DNA of 6,810 bases, from NCBI GenBank assembly GCA_017457555.1, contig JAFTHG010000088.1, positions 1 to 6,810 on the forward strand, given 5' to 3'. This DNA comes from Kiritimatiellia bacterium (lineage in GTDB: Bacteria; Verrucomicrobiota; Kiritimatiellia; RFP12; DVOR01). The position numbers and the translations under genes are program-made. Shown one piece after another: positions 1 through 5,658 of the stretch (positions are counted from its first letter, which is position 1; each line of letters starts with the position of its first letter). The notes beneath the pieces were generated by a model that ran no database searches, was not told the origin of the DNA, and saw nothing but the letters and a program-made list of their open reading frames with translations.

Positions 1-95
1 CCCTCGCGATTTAACTTGCAAGTCACTTAAAAACTAGAAAATCGTATTATTACCCCTCTTTTCACCGCCAATAACGCACCATCGCACACAATATA

Positions 96-123
96 AAAAC
101 GGATGGCCGCGGCCATCCGTTTT
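96..123 (-). terminator. Intrinsic terminator after the hydro-lyase beta gene
   Basis: A perfect 28-base palindrome: AAAACGGATGGCC, a GC centre, then its exact complement. It lies 24 bases past the stop of the leftward hydro-lyase gene. Read leftward the stem ends in a T-run followed by ATATTG; read rightward it ends in TTTTCTTTTA. It could therefore stop transcription from either side, including any rightward gene ending before base 96. The structure is seen directly; termination activity is inferred. Confidence 0.85.
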
Positions 124-147
124 CTTTTAGGAGGTTGTTACACCCAA

Positions 148-726
148 TCAGCGCGCAAGCAAAAACGCCAACTGTTCTGCTGAGCGTTCTTGAACGTTTT
201 GATAGAGACTGTTACCGTGGGCATCCATCGCCACCGTCACGGGAAAATTCCGCACGCGCAAGTGCCACATTGCCTCTGCCGCACCAAATGTGTCCAGAAA
301 ATCAACCCCTTCCACGCATTCCACCGCATTGGCAATACTCGTTGCTGCGCCCCCAACAGCCTGCAAATAGACGCAACCATACTGCTGACACGCCGCCAAG
401 GTGCGTGGGCCCATCCCACCTTTACCGATGATGATGCGCAAACCAAAGCGTGCAATCACATCGGCTTCGTAGGGTTCTTCACGCGAGGAGGTTGTCGGTC
501 CGCCCGCCACCATACGCCATTGCGTGGTGCCATCTGCGCCCGTCTGCGGCACCATAACAGGCCCACAGTGATACAGTGCTGACGTTTTCAAATCCACCCC
601 CGGCGGCAATTCGCCACCATCGTGAAGGTATTTGTGGAAACGATCGCGCCCTGTATGGACGATGCCATCCAGCAACAAGGTTTCGCCCAGTTTCAATGAG
701 CGCACATCCAACGCCGCCAAATCCAT
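148..726 (-). CDS. Class I fumarate/tartrate hydro-lyase, beta subunit
   Basis: A 192-residue protein of the C-terminal-domain (beta) family of two-subunit iron-sulfur hydro-lyases: class I fumarase or L(+)-tartrate dehydratase. These enzymes add or remove water on C4 dicarboxylic acids in the cytoplasm; the alpha subunit carries the 4Fe-4S cluster. Family landmarks are TGRDRFH (25-31), YHCGPVM (52-58), GGPTTSSREEPYE (75-87), IIIGKGGMG (98-106) and GGAA (125-128). The length matches family beta subunits of about 190-200 residues. The ATG follows a GGGGAGAG ribosome site by a few bases. The gene lies 104 bases after leuA, with a hairpin between, and a terminator follows it. No alpha subunit lies beside it here, so fumarase, tartrate dehydratase or a related activity cannot be separated from this subunit alone. 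Confidence 0.9.
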   Translation of the reverse strand: MDLAALDVRSLKLGETLLLDGIVHTGRDRFHKYLHDGGELPPGVDLKTSALYHCGPVMVPQTGADGTTQWRMVAGGPTTSSREEPYEADVIARFGLRIIIGKGGMGPRTLAACQQYGCVYLQAVGGAATSIANAVECVEGVDFLDTFGAAEAMWHLRVRNFPVTVAMDAHGNSLYQNVQERSAEQLAFLLAR

Positions 727-769
727 TGTTCTCTCCCCTATTCCATCCTGCCGTAGCGATTAAATGAAA

Positions 770-812
770 GGCGGCAAAACGGTTTGTTCACTTCTCTACC
801 CGTTTTGCCGCC
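770..812 (-). terminator. Hairpin between leuA and the hydro-lyase gene
   Basis: A 13-base-pair perfect inverted repeat, GGCGGCAAAACGG (770-782) against CCGTTTTGCCGCC (800-812), with a 17-base loop. It starts 19 bases past the leuA stop. Reading leftward, the stem is followed by TTTCATTT, an imperfect U-tract. It is probably the leuA terminator, perhaps leaky, because I see no convincing separate promoter for the downstream gene in the 43 bases that remain. An mRNA-stabilising or processing hairpin is the alternative. Confidence 0.7.
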
Positions 813-830
813 ACTCTTTTATGGTCGTGA

Positions 831-2399
831 TTAGACCAAACCGCCGGCCGCCATAACCGAGGCATTCACGGCCATGCGCTGTTCGTCTTCCAGAAGCCCG
901 TTCAATGCGTGGACATACGCACGGATTGCCGCCTCAATAATGTCCTGTGCCACACCGCGACCCAAATAGACCTTCTGATTGTGACGCACGCGCAAATCGC
1001 ATTCACCCTGAGCATCCACGTTGGACGTCACAGCGGAAACCGAGAAGTTTTCGACCGTCACATGGAGGTTCAACATCTTGTTAATGGCATTGAAGGAGGC
1101 TTCAATCGGGCCATTGCCCATGGCTACTTCTTCAATTGTATTGCCATCGACGCACAGACGCACGGTCGAAACATTGGTGGTGGTATTGCCTGTTGAGGTG
1201 AGGAAGCGTTCAAAGACCAGCTTCTGCTGAGCGTCATTCCGCATTTCAAGACCACGCGCCAAAGCCTCAATATCGGCATCCGTAACCACCTTCTTCGCAT
1301 CAGCCAACGCCTTGAAGCGCCCGAAAAGTTCCTGCAAATGCGTTTCCGAAAGGATGATACCGAGCTGTTCCAAACGATCCTTGAGCGCATGCTTGCCGGA
1401 GTGCTTGCCCAATACCATCTGGCTCTGCGTCAAACCGACCGATTCCGGCGTCATAATTTCGTAGGTTTCGCGATTGGCGAGCATACCATGCTGATGAATG
1501 CCGGATTCGTGTGCGAAAGCATTCTGACCCACAATGGCCTTGTTATTCTGCACACGGCTACCGGTCACCGAGCAAACGCAACGGCTCGTCGACATAATGC
1601 GCGTGGTATCCACGTCGCACTGCATCCCGGTGAAGAAGTCGTGACGCGTACGAAGAGCCATCACAATTTCTTCCAGTGCCGCATTACCGGCACGCTCACC
1701 GATACCGTTCACGGTACACTCTGCCTGACCTGCGCCAGCACGCAGTGCCGCCAACGTATTCGCTACAGCCAACCCCAAATCGTTGTGACAGTGCACAGCG
1801 ATTGTTGCATTTGTCACATTGGGCACATGCTCCATCACACGAGCGATACGTGCGCCGAATTCTTCCGGAATCGCATAACCCACAGTATCCGGCAAGTTCA
1901 CCGTCGTTGCACCGGCAGCAATCACCGCTTCAATCATACGCCAGGAGAACTCTTCTTCGGTGCGCGTGTAGTCTTCGAGTGAAAACTGAATATTCGGGCA
2001 GAGCGAGCGCGCATAACGCACCATAGAGGTCGCCTGCTCCAACACCTGCTCCGGGCTCATCCGCAGTTTGAACTGCATATGCACAGGGCTGGTTGCCAGG
2101 AAGGTGTGGATGCGAGGATTCACCGCATCACGCACTGCTGCCCACGCTTGATCGATATCCCCTTTCAGCGCACGGGCCAACGATGCCACCGAGCAAGTCT
2201 TTACCTGACGCGCGATGGTCTGCACACTCTCAAAGTCTCCGGGCGAGGCAATCGCAAAGCCCGCTTCAATCACATCCACCTTCAACGCTTCGAGATTGCC
2301 GGCCACCAACAACTTATCATGCAACTTCATGCTGCAACCGGGGCTTTGCTCGCCATCACGGAGTGTGGTATCAAAGATGGTAATCTTGCGTGTACTCAT
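831..2399 (-). CDS. leuA: 2-isopropylmalate synthase
   Basis: LeuA condenses acetyl-CoA with 2-oxoisovalerate to 2-isopropylmalate, the first committed step of leucine synthesis, in the cytoplasm. The product is 522 residues, close to the 523 of E. coli LeuA. The catalytic HMGL-like barrel is at about 5-270: FDTTLRDGEQ (9-18), SPGDFESVQTIARQVK (52-67), LPDTVGY (169-175), metal-binding HCHND (203-207) and NGIGERAGN (231-239). A linker includes SGIHQHGM (299-306) and YEIMTPES (313-320). The C-terminal leucine-binding regulatory domain at about 390-522 has GNGPIEA (428-434) and GRGVAQDIIEA (480-490), so leucine feedback is expected. The start chosen is the ATG at 2399: it matches E. coli LeuA and has AGGA seven bases upstream. 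A TTG at 2438 would add 13 unsupported residues. A leucine-rich leader and hairpin precede the gene. LeuB, LeuC and LeuD are not in the window. Confidence 0.96.
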   Translation of the reverse strand: MSTRKITIFDTTLRDGEQSPGCSMKLHDKLLVAGNLEALKVDVIEAGFAIASPGDFESVQTIARQVKTCSVASLARALKGDIDQAWAAVRDAVNPRIHTFLATSPVHMQFKLRMSPEQVLEQATSMVRYARSLCPNIQFSLEDYTRTEEEFSWRMIEAVIAAGATTVNLPDTVGYAIPEEFGARIARVMEHVPNVTNATIAVHCHNDLGLAVANTLAALRAGAGQAECTVNGIGERAGNAALEEIVMALRTRHDFFTGMQCDVDTTRIMSTSRCVCSVTGSRVQNNKAIVGQNAFAHESGIHQHGMLANRETYEIMTPESVGLTQSQMVLGKHSGKHALKDRLEQLGIILSETHLQELFGRFKALADAKKVVTDADIEALARGLEMRNDAQQKLVFERFLTSTGNTTTNVSTVRLCVDGNTIEEVAMGNGPIEASFNAINKMLNLHVTVENFSVSAVTSNVDAQGECDLRVRHNQKVYLGRGVAQDIIEAAIRAYVHALNGLLEDEQRMAVNASVMAAGGLV

Positions 2400-2445
2400 G
2401 GTCTTTTCCTGTTCTTTGTCGGCCGCTTCAGGGGGCAAAGGTCTT

Positions 2446-2486
2446 AATACAACAATAGCCTCCGCCGTTACTTACCCTGCGGAGGC
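2446..2486 (-). terminator. Candidate leuA attenuator hairpin
   Basis: On the leftward transcript, GCCTCCGC (2486-2479) pairs perfectly with GCGGAGGC (2465-2458) across a 13-base loop, and TATTGTTGTATT (2457-2446) follows, eight of twelve being T. It lies between the leader-peptide stop (2509) and the leuA start (2399), where an attenuator should be. The U-tract is interrupted, so termination may be partial. The hairpin is seen directly; the regulatory role is inferred. Confidence 0.65.
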
Positions 2487-2533
2487 CATTTGGTGTGCAT
2501 CATTGTCGTTACTTGCAAAGAATGACGCTCCGC
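2479..2533 (-). promoter_or_regulatory. Candidate antiterminator pairing for leuA
   Basis: GCGGAG at 2533-2528, inside the end of the leader-peptide reading frame, is complementary over six bases to CTCCGC (2484-2479), which is the 5' arm of the attenuator stem. The two helices exclude each other. A ribosome held at the leucine codons (2574-2548) would leave 2533-2528 free to form the antiterminator, while one that reaches the stop would reach or cover it. A further small hairpin, ATCGCT-TAAA-GGCGAT (2554-2539), sits at the end of the leucine run and may act as a pause or protector stem. Confidence 0.5.
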
Positions 2534-2598
2534 GAATCATCGCCTTTAAGCGATAACAAGGGAAGTCGAAGCAATGTTTTCACAAAGACGAATGACAT
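2509..2598 (-). CDS. Candidate leucine leader peptide (leuL-like)
   Basis: A 29-codon frame ending in TAA, 109 bases upstream of leuA. Residues 9-17 read LLRLPLLSL, with six leucines in nine codons (TTG, CTT, CTT, TTG, TTA, CTT between 2574 and 2548). That density just ahead of the leucine synthesis gene is the hallmark of an attenuation leader peptide, and the tail of the frame carries the antiterminator half-site. No Shine-Dalgarno sequence precedes the ATG. A promoter-like site ends at 2609, so the message may start within a few bases of the ATG and be read as a leaderless transcript. The peptide itself should have no other function. An overlapping frame (2650-2546) also has a stop here but is not leucine-rich. 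Confidence 0.6.
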   Translation of the reverse strand: MSFVFVKTLLRLPLLSLKGDDSRSVILCK

Positions 2599-2608
2599 AA
2601 CGTCGCAT

Positions 2609-2637
2609 ACAATAACAAAACCCCCACCTCACCGCAA
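2609..2637 (-). promoter_or_regulatory. Candidate promoter for the leu leader and leuA
   Basis: Leftward: TTGCGG (2637-2632), a 17-base gap, and TATTGT (2614-2609) preceded by TGT, giving an extended -10 of TGTTATTGT. The predicted start of transcription is about 2601-2603, only a few bases before the leader ATG at 2598. The match to consensus is modest (-35 three of six, -10 four of six). Position and the extended -10 are the main support. Confidence 0.4.
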
Positions 2638-2946
2638 GCGGAATTTTCATACCTTTAATAGAAACAGTCCTCCCAAGCCCTCCAGAACACCGGAAATATC
2701 CTGCCTGTGGCAGAAATCGGAGTGCCCCATCCCCATCCTCAGACCACTGCAAGGCCGGGTCAGCACCCATTATTTGTGGCACGGGCAAGATACACACCCT
2801 TTGTTTACAGTGATGGCAAGCGACCGGGAGTGCAACGTTTCATCACCCACCGCCGCAAGGGATTCCAAGAGCGCAGCATCCCACTACTGGACCGCCGTGC
2901 AAGGGTTCGGGGAGCGCAGCGTCCCCATTGTTTGCCCAAACCATAC
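2638..2946. other. Non-coding gap between leuA control region and pgk terminator
   Basis: I see no supportable gene here. Open frames exist on both strands (for example 2707-2994 rightward and 2797-2546 leftward) but have no recognisable domain and overlap control signals. The stretch holds a short hairpin, CTGCC-TGT-GGCAG (2701-2713), and the tandem repeat described separately at 2849-2926. Confidence 0.6.
2849..2926. repeat. Two imperfect tandem copies of a GC-rich intergenic repeat
   Basis: Copy one (2849-2882) and copy two (2891-2926) start 42 bases apart and share ACCGCCG, GCAAGGG, TTC and GAGCGCAGC, ending in TCCC. In the second copy GGGGA and TCCCC flank GCGCAGCG and could pair; in the first GGGAT and ATCCC could pair. 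A weaker third relative, ACTGCAAGGCCGGG, lies near 2746. This looks like a dispersed REP-like or decayed hairpin element. I do not recognise a named family. Confidence 0.55.
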
Positions 2947-2980
2947 AAAAAAACGCGACATCCCATATGGGACATCGCGT
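2947..2980 (-). terminator. Intrinsic terminator of pgk
   Basis: The stem begins 24 bases past the pgk stop. On the leftward transcript it reads ACGCGATGTCCC, an ATAT loop, then GGGATGTCGCGT, and seven consecutive T residues follow (2953-2947), the first shared with the stem. The two inner TG/TG positions form G-U wobble pairs in leftward RNA, making a continuous 12-pair stem. In rightward RNA the same positions are C/A mismatches. The hairpin is therefore built to work in the pgk direction. Confidence 0.92.
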
Positions 2981-3004
2981 CTTTGTTGAGGTAAACGCTC
3001 GCGC

Positions 3005-4261
3005 TTACTTACGATCCGTCAAAGCGGCCACGCCGGGAAGCACCTTGCCTTCAAGGTATTCGAGCGAAGCGCCGCCACCCGTGGAGATGTGGCTCATCTT
3101 GTCAGCCAAGCCGGACTTCTTCACTGCGGACACCGAGTCACCGCCACCGATGATGGAGATGCCGCCATTGGCCTTCACTTCTGCCACAGCTTCGCACACG
3201 CCAAAGGTGCCCTTGGAGAATGCCGGCATTTCGAAGCAGCCCATAGGACCATTCCACACCACGGTCTTTGCACCCTTGAGTGCATCCGCGAAGACCTTGA
3301 TCGATTCCGGACCGATATCCAAGCCCATCCAACCATCGGCGATATCACCACCGGCGATCTGCGTATTGGCATCCGGGTCAAACTTATCAGCAGCGATGTT
3401 GTCCACCGGCAGGAGGAACTTCACACCCTTTTCTTCTGCCAACTTCAGCATTTCAGCAGCATAACCGAGCTGATCGTCTTCGCAGAGCGAGTTACCGATC
3501 TTCATGCCCTGGGACTTCTTGAAGGTATAAGCCATACCGCCACCGATGATGAGCGTATCCACCTTGGAGAGGAGGTTCTTCACCACAGCGAGCTTATCGG
3601 AAACCTTTGCACCGCCGAGAATCGCCACGAAAGGACGCACCGGCTTTTCAACCGCATTGCCGAGGTACTGAATTTCCTTTTCCAACAGGAAGCCGGAAAC
3701 TGCCACAGGAGCATACTTGGCGATCACAGCCGTCGAAGCGTGCGAACGGTGTGCTGCGCCAAAAGCGTCATTGCAGTAGATATCGCCATAGGAGGCGAGC
3801 TTCTTGCCCATTTCTTCGCACTTGGCCTTGAGCTCAGCCTTAGCGGCCTTGAGCTGCTCATCGGTCATATCATCGGTCTTCTTGACCTTGGCGGTTTCTT
3901 CCTTGTAGAAGCGGGTGTTTTCGAGCATAATCACTTCGCCGGGCTGAAGTGCTGCGGCTTCTGCATCAGCCTGCATGCAATCAGGAACGAACTTCACCGG
4001 CTTGTCGAGGCACTTTGCCAAGTAATCAGCCACCGGCTTCAACGAAAATTCAGGTTCGTAACCCTTACCCTTCGGACGACCGAGGTGGCTCATCAGAACC
4101 AACGAACCGCCGTTATCCAGCACATAGCGGATCGAAGCCAATGCACCCTGAATACGCGTATCATCCTTGATGACGCCCTCCTTCATCGGCACATTGAAGT
4201 CCACGCGCATTACAACGCGCTTGCCCTTGAGATCCACGTCACGCAGTGTCATCTTGTCCAT
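3005..4261 (-). CDS. pgk: Phosphoglycerate kinase
   Basis: PGK transfers phosphate between 1,3-bisphosphoglycerate and ADP in glycolysis, and works in reverse in gluconeogenesis, in the cytoplasm. The product is 418 residues. N-domain substrate-site motifs are RVDFNVP (19-25), the conserved Arg36, and SHLGRPKG (58-65). Further landmarks are ENTRFYKEE, NDAFGAAHR and the nucleotide-side GGAKVSDK, GGGMAYTF, WNGPMGCFE, GGGDSVSAV and STGGGASLE(Y)LEGK. Between ENTRF and NDAFG there is a lysine/glutamate-rich insertion of about 30 residues, making it somewhat longer than short bacterial PGKs. The start chosen is the ATG at 4261 (MDKMTLRD), with AGAAGGA six bases upstream. ATGs further upstream (4279, 4297) would place that site inside the coding region. 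The gene stands alone with its own terminator and a likely promoter near 4320. Confidence 0.97.
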   Translation of the reverse strand: MDKMTLRDVDLKGKRVVMRVDFNVPMKEGVIKDDTRIQGALASIRYVLDNGGSLVLMSHLGRPKGKGYEPEFSLKPVADYLAKCLDKPVKFVPDCMQADAEAAALQPGEVIMLENTRFYKEETAKVKKTDDMTDEQLKAAKAELKAKCEEMGKKLASYGDIYCNDAFGAAHRSHASTAVIAKYAPVAVSGFLLEKEIQYLGNAVEKPVRPFVAILGGAKVSDKLAVVKNLLSKVDTLIIGGGMAYTFKKSQGMKIGNSLCEDDQLGYAAEMLKLAEEKGVKFLLPVDNIAADKFDPDANTQIAGGDIADGWMGLDIGPESIKVFADALKGAKTVVWNGPMGCFEMPAFSKGTFGVCEAVAEVKANGGISIIGGGDSVSAVKKSGLADKMSHISTGGGASLEYLEGKVLPGVAALTDRK

Positions 4262-4316
4262 GATTTGTCCTTCTTTCATTAATGGAATCAAACTCAAATG
4301 ATATAAAATCGCATTC

Positions 4317-4325
4317 AGTATACCA
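4317..4325 (-). promoter_or_regulatory. Candidate extended -10 promoter of pgk
   Basis: Leftward the sequence reads TGGTATACT: a -10 hexamer TATACT (4322-4317), five of six to consensus, with the TGn extension that compensates for a weak -35. Transcription would start near 4310, giving a leader of about 50 bases before the pgk ATG at 4261. No good -35 hexamer is seen at 17-18 bases. Confidence 0.5.
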
Positions 4326-4409
4326 TAAAAATACTTAAAGGCAGAAGTCTAAAATCGGTTCCACCCCTAAAAAACCTTTTTCGTAACGATTCTGCCCCCA
4401 AACAGCCCC

Positions 4410-4423
4410 CGATGTAAGCATCG
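4410..4423. repeat. Small inverted repeat in the pgk/dehydrogenase intergenic region
   Basis: CGATG-TAAG-CATCG, a five-pair stem with a four-base loop, lying about 150 bases upstream of pgk. There is no T-run on either side, so it is not an obvious terminator. It could be an operator half-site pair or chance. Confidence 0.3.
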
Positions 4424-4542
4424 TCCACCACACCCCTATCGGAATGTTAACACAAGCGCATTCTTCTGGCAAATCGCGTGAGCGGATGTAACAAAAGTTA
4501 TCAACAACTTTACGGCCAAAAACCGCCCCTTTTGAGCCAAAA

Positions 4543-4617
4543 TATCAGCGAAAAGGCGAGTCAATTTCAGCGACTTTTATCTCCAATTTCAGCGAAATTG
4601 AGCAGCAGTTTCAGCGA
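4543..4617. repeat. Four 9-base direct repeats at an exact 22-base period
   Basis: TATCAGCGA (4543) and TTTCAGCGA (4565, 4587, 4609) start exactly 22 bases apart; between copies the sequence is largely unrelated. The second and third are preceded by CAA, the fourth by CAG. Three copies continue as GAAA, making TTTC-AGC-GAAA style dyads; the third extends to AATTTC-AGC-GAAATT. Twenty-two bases is about two helical turns, so sites fall on nearly the same face of the DNA, as expected of a cooperative protein-binding array. The period is not a multiple of three, which rules out a protein repeat. Conserved cores of 9-11 bases are far too short for CRISPR. Confidence 0.85.
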
Positions 4618-4623
4618 AAGTGG

Positions 4624-4655
4624 CGTTATTAACAGGCCAAATCGTGTTGATAACG
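4624..4655. repeat. Inverted repeat pairing two DnaA-like boxes
   Basis: CGTTATTAACA (4624-4634) and TGTTGATAACG (4645-4655) are inverted copies matching at ten of eleven positions, separated by ten bases. It begins seven bases after the last iteron core. Each arm contains a TTATYAACA box in opposite orientation. Confidence 0.7.
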
Positions 4656-4768
4656 CGGCCTCTTGGGGACAAAGAAGCCGCTGTAGGCGAGTTCATTTTG
4701 ACCATTTTTCAGCATAAGTCACTGCATCTCAAAGACTTATACAGAAAAGCACTTCTTTTCAAAAAGGG

Positions 4769-4789
4769 CACATTTGAGGCTAAAATGTG
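4769..4789. repeat. Inverted repeat in the AT-rich stretch
   Basis: CACATTT and AAATGTG form a perfect seven-base inverted repeat around a seven-base centre. There is no T-run after it, so an operator or secondary structure is more likely than a terminator. Function unknown. Confidence 0.4.
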
Positions 4790-4939
4790 GCACAATAACC
4801 TCAAAAACATACGCCATCAAAAAAAGTTTTCAACAGGCCCAAAACCGACATCCAAAAGCAAAAAAATGCCAAACCTGCGTCAAGCACTGCCAGAATCAAA
4901 AGAATCCACAGAAAAGGGCTCTCCGCAGAGGGCTAAACG

Positions 4940-4948
4940 TGTTACACT
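4940..4948 (+). promoter_or_regulatory. Candidate extended -10 promoter of the dehydrogenase gene
   Basis: TGTTACACT: a TGn extension followed by TACACT (four of six). The transcript would start near 4955, just ahead of the AAAGGAGG ribosome site (4957-4964), giving a very short leader. No clear -35 is seen. It resembles the pgk and lipoprotein motifs in this window. Confidence 0.35.
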
Positions 4949-4971
4949 GTGTGGTGAAAGGAGGGTGCGTG

Positions 4972-5655
4972 ATGCGACGTATTCTTGTTTTGGGTGCAAC
5001 ATCCGGGATTGGGTTTGCCTTGGTGAAGGCGCTCCGGGAACGTGGCTATGAGGTCATTGCAGCAGGACGGCGAAAGGCGTTACTGGATGAACTCGGCGGT
5101 GAAACACTGGAATTGGACGTTACTGCGCCCGATGCAATCACCCGTGCAGCAGCGGTAAAGGCGGACACCGTCATTTTCAATGCCGGTTATGGCGAACGGA
5201 GTGCGCTGCCGGATTGGGGGCGTACGGAAAAAGCATTGGCCGTCAATGTGGTGGCCTTTGAACGCTTTGCCCAGTGGGCACTTACGGCGTGTACGTGTTT
5301 TGCCGGCACGGCAAGTATCGCAGGCTTGCGTGGATTGGAAGATACCAATGGATACTCTGCGTCAAAAGCCTATATGATTAATGCGTTGGAGGGTTATCGT
5401 CGCAAAGCGCGCCATGGCGGTTTTGCCTGCCGTTATGTCACGATTCTGCCGGGATTTGTTGATACAGCAATGGGACAAGCCTCCACCTTCTGGCGATGTT
5501 CGCCCGAACAAGCCGCAGCGGTCATTCTCCGTGGACTCCAACGGCAACAGACATTAATCTATGTGACGCCCCGGTGGCGGTGGATTGCCCTCCTGATGCG
5601 TTTTTTACCACGTACCCTCTTTGAACGGCTGCCATTATCCACGCAATCCCAATGA
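4972..5655 (+). CDS. Short-chain dehydrogenase/reductase (SDR family)
   Basis: A 227-residue, probably cytoplasmic NAD(P)-dependent oxidoreductase of the classical SDR fold. The nucleotide-binding motif is GATSGIG (8-14). NAGYG (70-74) follows beta strand 4. The catalytic set is complete: Asn92, Ser115 and the YSASK motif with Tyr128 and Lys132. GRR at 32-34 after the second strand often goes with NADP(H) preference, but that is inference. The substrate cannot be told. The C-terminus (about 205-220) is rich in Trp, Leu and Arg and might touch a membrane. The start is fixed by an excellent AAAGGAGGG site seven bases before the ATG; the open frame extends 66 codons upstream, but that part is low-complexity non-coding sequence. 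The lipoprotein and ribD genes follow in the same direction, 22 bases on. The + strand is G-rich here, unlike ribD. Confidence 0.93.
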   Translation: MRRILVLGATSGIGFALVKALRERGYEVIAAGRRKALLDELGGETLELDVTAPDAITRAAAVKADTVIFNAGYGERSALPDWGRTEKALAVNVVAFERFAQWALTACTCFAGTASIAGLRGLEDTNGYSASKAYMINALEGYRRKARHGGFACRYVTILPGFVDTAMGQASTFWRCSPEQAAAVILRGLQRQQTLIYVTPRWRWIALLMRFLPRTLFERLPLSTQSQ

Positions 5656-5658
5656 TTT

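Larger units (their letters stand above)
4498..4835. other. Cluster of DnaA-box-like sites, candidate replication origin
   Basis: Sites close to the DnaA box TTATNCACA (one mismatch each): TTATCAACA (4498-4506), TTATTAACA (4626-4634), TGTTGATAA, the reverse of TTATCAACA (4645-4653), and TTATACAGA (4737-4745). A weaker one is TTTTCAACA (4827-4835). Four share the form TTWTYAACA, so the deviation from consensus is consistent. They bracket a 22-base-period iteron array, and an AT-rich stretch (about 4730-4830) follows. Genes on either side are transcribed away from the region, as is common at origins. No dnaA, dnaN or rep gene is in the window. By eye the + strand is C-rich on the left and G-rich in the dehydrogenase gene, but C-rich again in ribD, so strand skew is mixed support. 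A multi-site control region is the alternative. Confidence 0.35.

Noticed and set aside
1..95. Tail of a gene or a promoter at the left edge.
   Set aside because: Frames on the + strand close by base 37 with no recognisable residues, and promoter hexamers do not line up; too little sequence to call.
1338..1982. 214-codon open frame on the + strand opposite leuA.
   Set aside because: Shadow frame of leuA; no ribosome site and no recognisable family.
2400..2438. Longer leuA start at a TTG (2438).
   Set aside because: It adds 13 residues absent from known LeuA, lacks a good ribosome site, and the ATG at 2399 has AGGA at proper spacing and aligns with E. coli LeuA.
2546..2650. Leftward short frame beginning MKIPLAV upstream of leuA.
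   Set aside because: Not leucine-rich; the overlapping frame starting at 2598 has the leucine run and the antiterminator placement. It cannot be fully excluded as a leader.
2495..2989. 164-codon + strand frame between leuA and pgk.
   Set aside because: No domain, runs across the leucine leader, the GC-rich repeat and the pgk terminator, so it is very unlikely to be coding.
3089..4282. 397-codon open frame on the + strand opposite pgk.
   Set aside because: Shadow of the pgk codons; His- and Leu-rich without any domain, and pgk is unmistakable on the other strand.
4262..4297. Longer pgk start at 4297 or 4279.
   Set aside because: The AGAAGGA site directly before the ATG at 4261 decides the start, and PGK homology begins just after it.
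4543..4617. CRISPR array.
   Set aside because: Conserved cores are only 9-11 bases with 11-13 base gaps; CRISPR repeats and spacers are about 20-40 bases each, and no cas gene is present.
4478..4717. 79-codon + strand frame across the iteron array.
   Set aside because: The 22-base period is not a multiple of three, so the repeats fall in different frames; no domain.
4774..4971. 66-codon N-terminal extension of the dehydrogenase frame.
   Set aside because: Lysine-rich, no domain, lies in the AT-rich non-coding region; the SDR nucleotide motif begins right after the ATG at 4972, which has a strong ribosome site.
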